Translations under genes and position numbers: made by a program
The notes under the pieces: model-generated
Told to the model about the DNA's origin: nothing
Database searches by the model: none
The model's input: the letters and a program-made list of their open reading frames with translations, nothing else
Shown here: positions 33,023 through 33,764 of the stretch, piece by piece
How positions within the stretch are numbered: position 1 is the stretch's first letter
How the letters are laid out: the number at the start of each line of letters is the position of its first letter
Assembly (NCBI GenBank): GCA_002069965.1
Contig: MWCI01000036.1
Location: forward strand, 1-33,764
Direction of reading: 5' to 3'
DNA: 33,764 bases
From: Spirochaetes bacterium ADurb.Bin218
GTDB lineage: Bacteria; Spirochaetota; UBA4802; UBA5550

Positions 33023-33427
33023 TTATTTCGCGATCCAGTTTTCTATTTTTAAACTTTTTACTCTTTCAAATTCTTTTGTATTATTTGTTACAAGTATTCC
33101 GTTTTTTGCTAAAACTGTTGCAGCAATGATATAGTCATTTGGCCCTATAATGTCTCCTCTCAACTCCATTGCCGATCGAATTTTTGAATAGATAATTGAA
33201 CAATCATCATCAAATGGTATTATCTCAAAAGGTTCTAAAAATCGATTGATATTAGCTAAATTTTTAGCTTTATGCTGGCTTTTTTCAGCACCATAAAGAA
33301 GCTCTGCTTTAACGATGAAAGGTATTTTAATATTATTCGGATTGGTATTTTGTATATTTTCCATTATAGAAGGATATAATCCTTTAAGAAAATATACACA
33401 TATATTTGAATCAAGATAATATATCAT
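33023..33427 (-). CDS. vapC: VapC-type PIN-domain toxin
   Basis: A 134-aa PIN ribonuclease. Acidic catalytic residues visible at YLDSN (D6), KAELLYG (E42), PNDYIIAA (Asp ~98) and the C-terminal LVTNNTKEF (Asn/Asp position). It starts within the end of vapB (4-nt overlap), the classic antitoxin-toxin order. VapC enzymes cleave tRNA or rRNA when antitoxin is lost. Position in an integron cassette is typical: toxin-antitoxin modules are frequent there and oppose loss of the array. Confidence 0.93.
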   Translation of the reverse strand: MIYYLDSNICVYFLKGLYPSIMENIQNTNPNNIKIPFIVKAELLYGAEKSQHKAKNLANINRFLEPFEIIPFDDDCSIIYSKIRSAMELRGDIIGPNDYIIAATVLAKNGILVTNNTKEFERVKSLKIENWIAK

Positions 33428-33651
33428 AAACTTTCTCTTTTTGAATCATGATCGAATGATAAATTCTTTATCTCAAACGATTTGTCTGTTATAGAACCGA
33501 ATAAATCAAAATATCCTTCAGGGTAATCTTCCTTAATTATTTTTCTAATATTATTGCCTACCCATTTTGAAATTGAAAGACGTTCTTTAGCAGCGGCTTT
33601 TTCTATCTTGGCCAAGGTATCTTTGTCGATATATAATGATATTTGTGGCAT
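33424..33651 (-). CDS. vapB: VapB-type antitoxin (ribbon-helix-helix)
   Basis: A 75-aa protein with an N-terminal RHH DNA-binding motif (PQISLYIDKDTLAKIEKAAAKERLSISKWVGNNI) and a flexible C-terminal tail (YFDLFGSITDKSFEIKNL) that would fill the VapC active site. ATG 33651 follows AGATTTCCT-type sequence without a strong ribosome site. Overlaps vapC. Probably represses its own promoter. Confidence 0.88.
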   Translation of the reverse strand: MPQISLYIDKDTLAKIEKAAAKERLSISKWVGNNIRKIIKEDYPEGYFDLFGSITDKSFEIKNLSFDHDSKRESL

Positions 33652-33669
33652 AGGAAATCTCGTATGATA

Positions 33670-33698
33670 AAGATAATAAATGGGTAGTTAAAAGTCAA
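33670..33698 (-). promoter_or_regulatory. Promoter of the vapBC cassette
   Basis: On the minus strand TTGACT (33698-33693) and TATCTT (33675-33670) lie 17 nt apart, 19 nt before the vapB ATG. The cassette therefore carries its own promoter and need not rely on an integron Pc promoter. Confidence 0.55.
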
Positions 33699-33732
33699 GT
33701 ATATTTGCAAGTATAATTCTAAGTGCAATTGC

Positions 33733-33764
33733 CGATAACGTTCCCGGTGTATGCGACGTTTTCA
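33733..33764 (-). repeat. Partial attC site at right edge
   Basis: CGATAACGTTCCCGGTGTATG and onwards: 30 nt from 33735 are identical to 31698-31727, so this is the outer arm of another attC. It shows that at least one more cassette follows beyond the window. Confidence 0.8.

Larger units (their letters stand above)
30550..33764 (-). mobile_element. Integron gene-cassette array (at least four cassettes, open to the right)
   Basis: Five GC-richer inverted-repeat sites of the attC type (ends of the form RYYYAAC...GTTRRRY, here mostly ACATAAC/GTTATGT or ATATAAC/GTTATAT) delimit short genes, all on the minus strand, with each site just after the gene's stop: 30550-30614, 31135-31212, 31696-31804, 32853-33011 and a partial one from 33733. 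On the minus strand they begin AACAAAGC or AACAGCG and end ACGTTA or CCGTTA, the standard orientation. Cassettes (right to left): vapBC, HrgA-like, 105-aa unknown, GNAT. Sites outside any cassette on the left continue as GTTACTTCTAATTG. The array runs past the window. Confidence 0.85.

Noticed and set aside
30550-33764. CRISPR array or insertion-sequence ends as explanation of the repeats
   Set aside because: The repeats are long inverted structures with variable interiors, spaced by whole genes, with no short direct repeats, spacers or transposase.

Overview
The window comes from a low-GC bacterium that is almost certainly a spirochaete (Spirochaetota). The main evidence is a flagellar locus in the order flgB-flgC-(small ORF)-fliE-fliF-fliG-fliH-fliI-fliJ-(lytic transglycosylase)-flbB. 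FlbB, the periplasmic-flagellum collar protein, is typical of spirochaetes. A chromosomal-integron-like cassette array at the right edge also fits, since such an integron is known in Treponema denticola. I cannot name genus or species. No rRNA or tRNA genes were recognised.

Layout. 1-351: N-terminal part of a SAM-methyltransferase gene running off the left edge. 533-5280: a signalling block on the + strand, with a membrane PAS/HATPase_c (RsbW-like) protein overlapping a CBS-PP2C (RsbU/SpoIIE-like) phosphatase, then a membrane chemoreceptor. 5324-9573 (-): a coupled pair, a PHP-glycosyltransferase fusion followed by a GH13 alpha-glucosidase. 9728-12834 (+): a DUF2889 protein, then a fluoride-riboswitch-controlled crcB/fluC operon with a DUF190+4xCBS protein and a HAD phosphatase. 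12979-14457: a soluble chemoreceptor whose C-terminus looks like a Cache sensor.

14544-22907 is the flagellar operon. It encodes the rod (FlgB, FlgC, FliE), the MS-ring and switch (FliF, FliG), the export ATPase complex (FliH, FliI, FliJ), a peptidoglycan lyase and the FlbB collar. A perfect 13-bp inverted repeat after fliE, a TTGACA-17-GATAAT promoter before fliG and a perfect 9-bp hairpin between fliH and fliI suggest that expression is divided into segments. 22910-24372 (-): engB, rimI and a CheY-like receiver. 24620-27370 (+): a TPR lipo/periplasmic-type protein and EF-G with a clear terminator. 27428-29786 (-): a DtxR-family regulator and a SulP anion transporter.

29787-33764 is accessory DNA. 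A decayed, frameshifted integron-type tyrosine recombinase (intI relic) is followed by four gene cassettes, all on the - strand and separated by attC sites: a GNAT acetyltransferase, an unknown 105-aa protein, an HrgA-like HARE-HTH protein and a VapBC toxin-antitoxin pair. A fifth attC is cut by the window edge, so the array continues to the right. The intI relic lies at the end of the array towards which the cassettes point, and it faces them. This is not the usual integron geometry and is the most unusual structural feature of the window.
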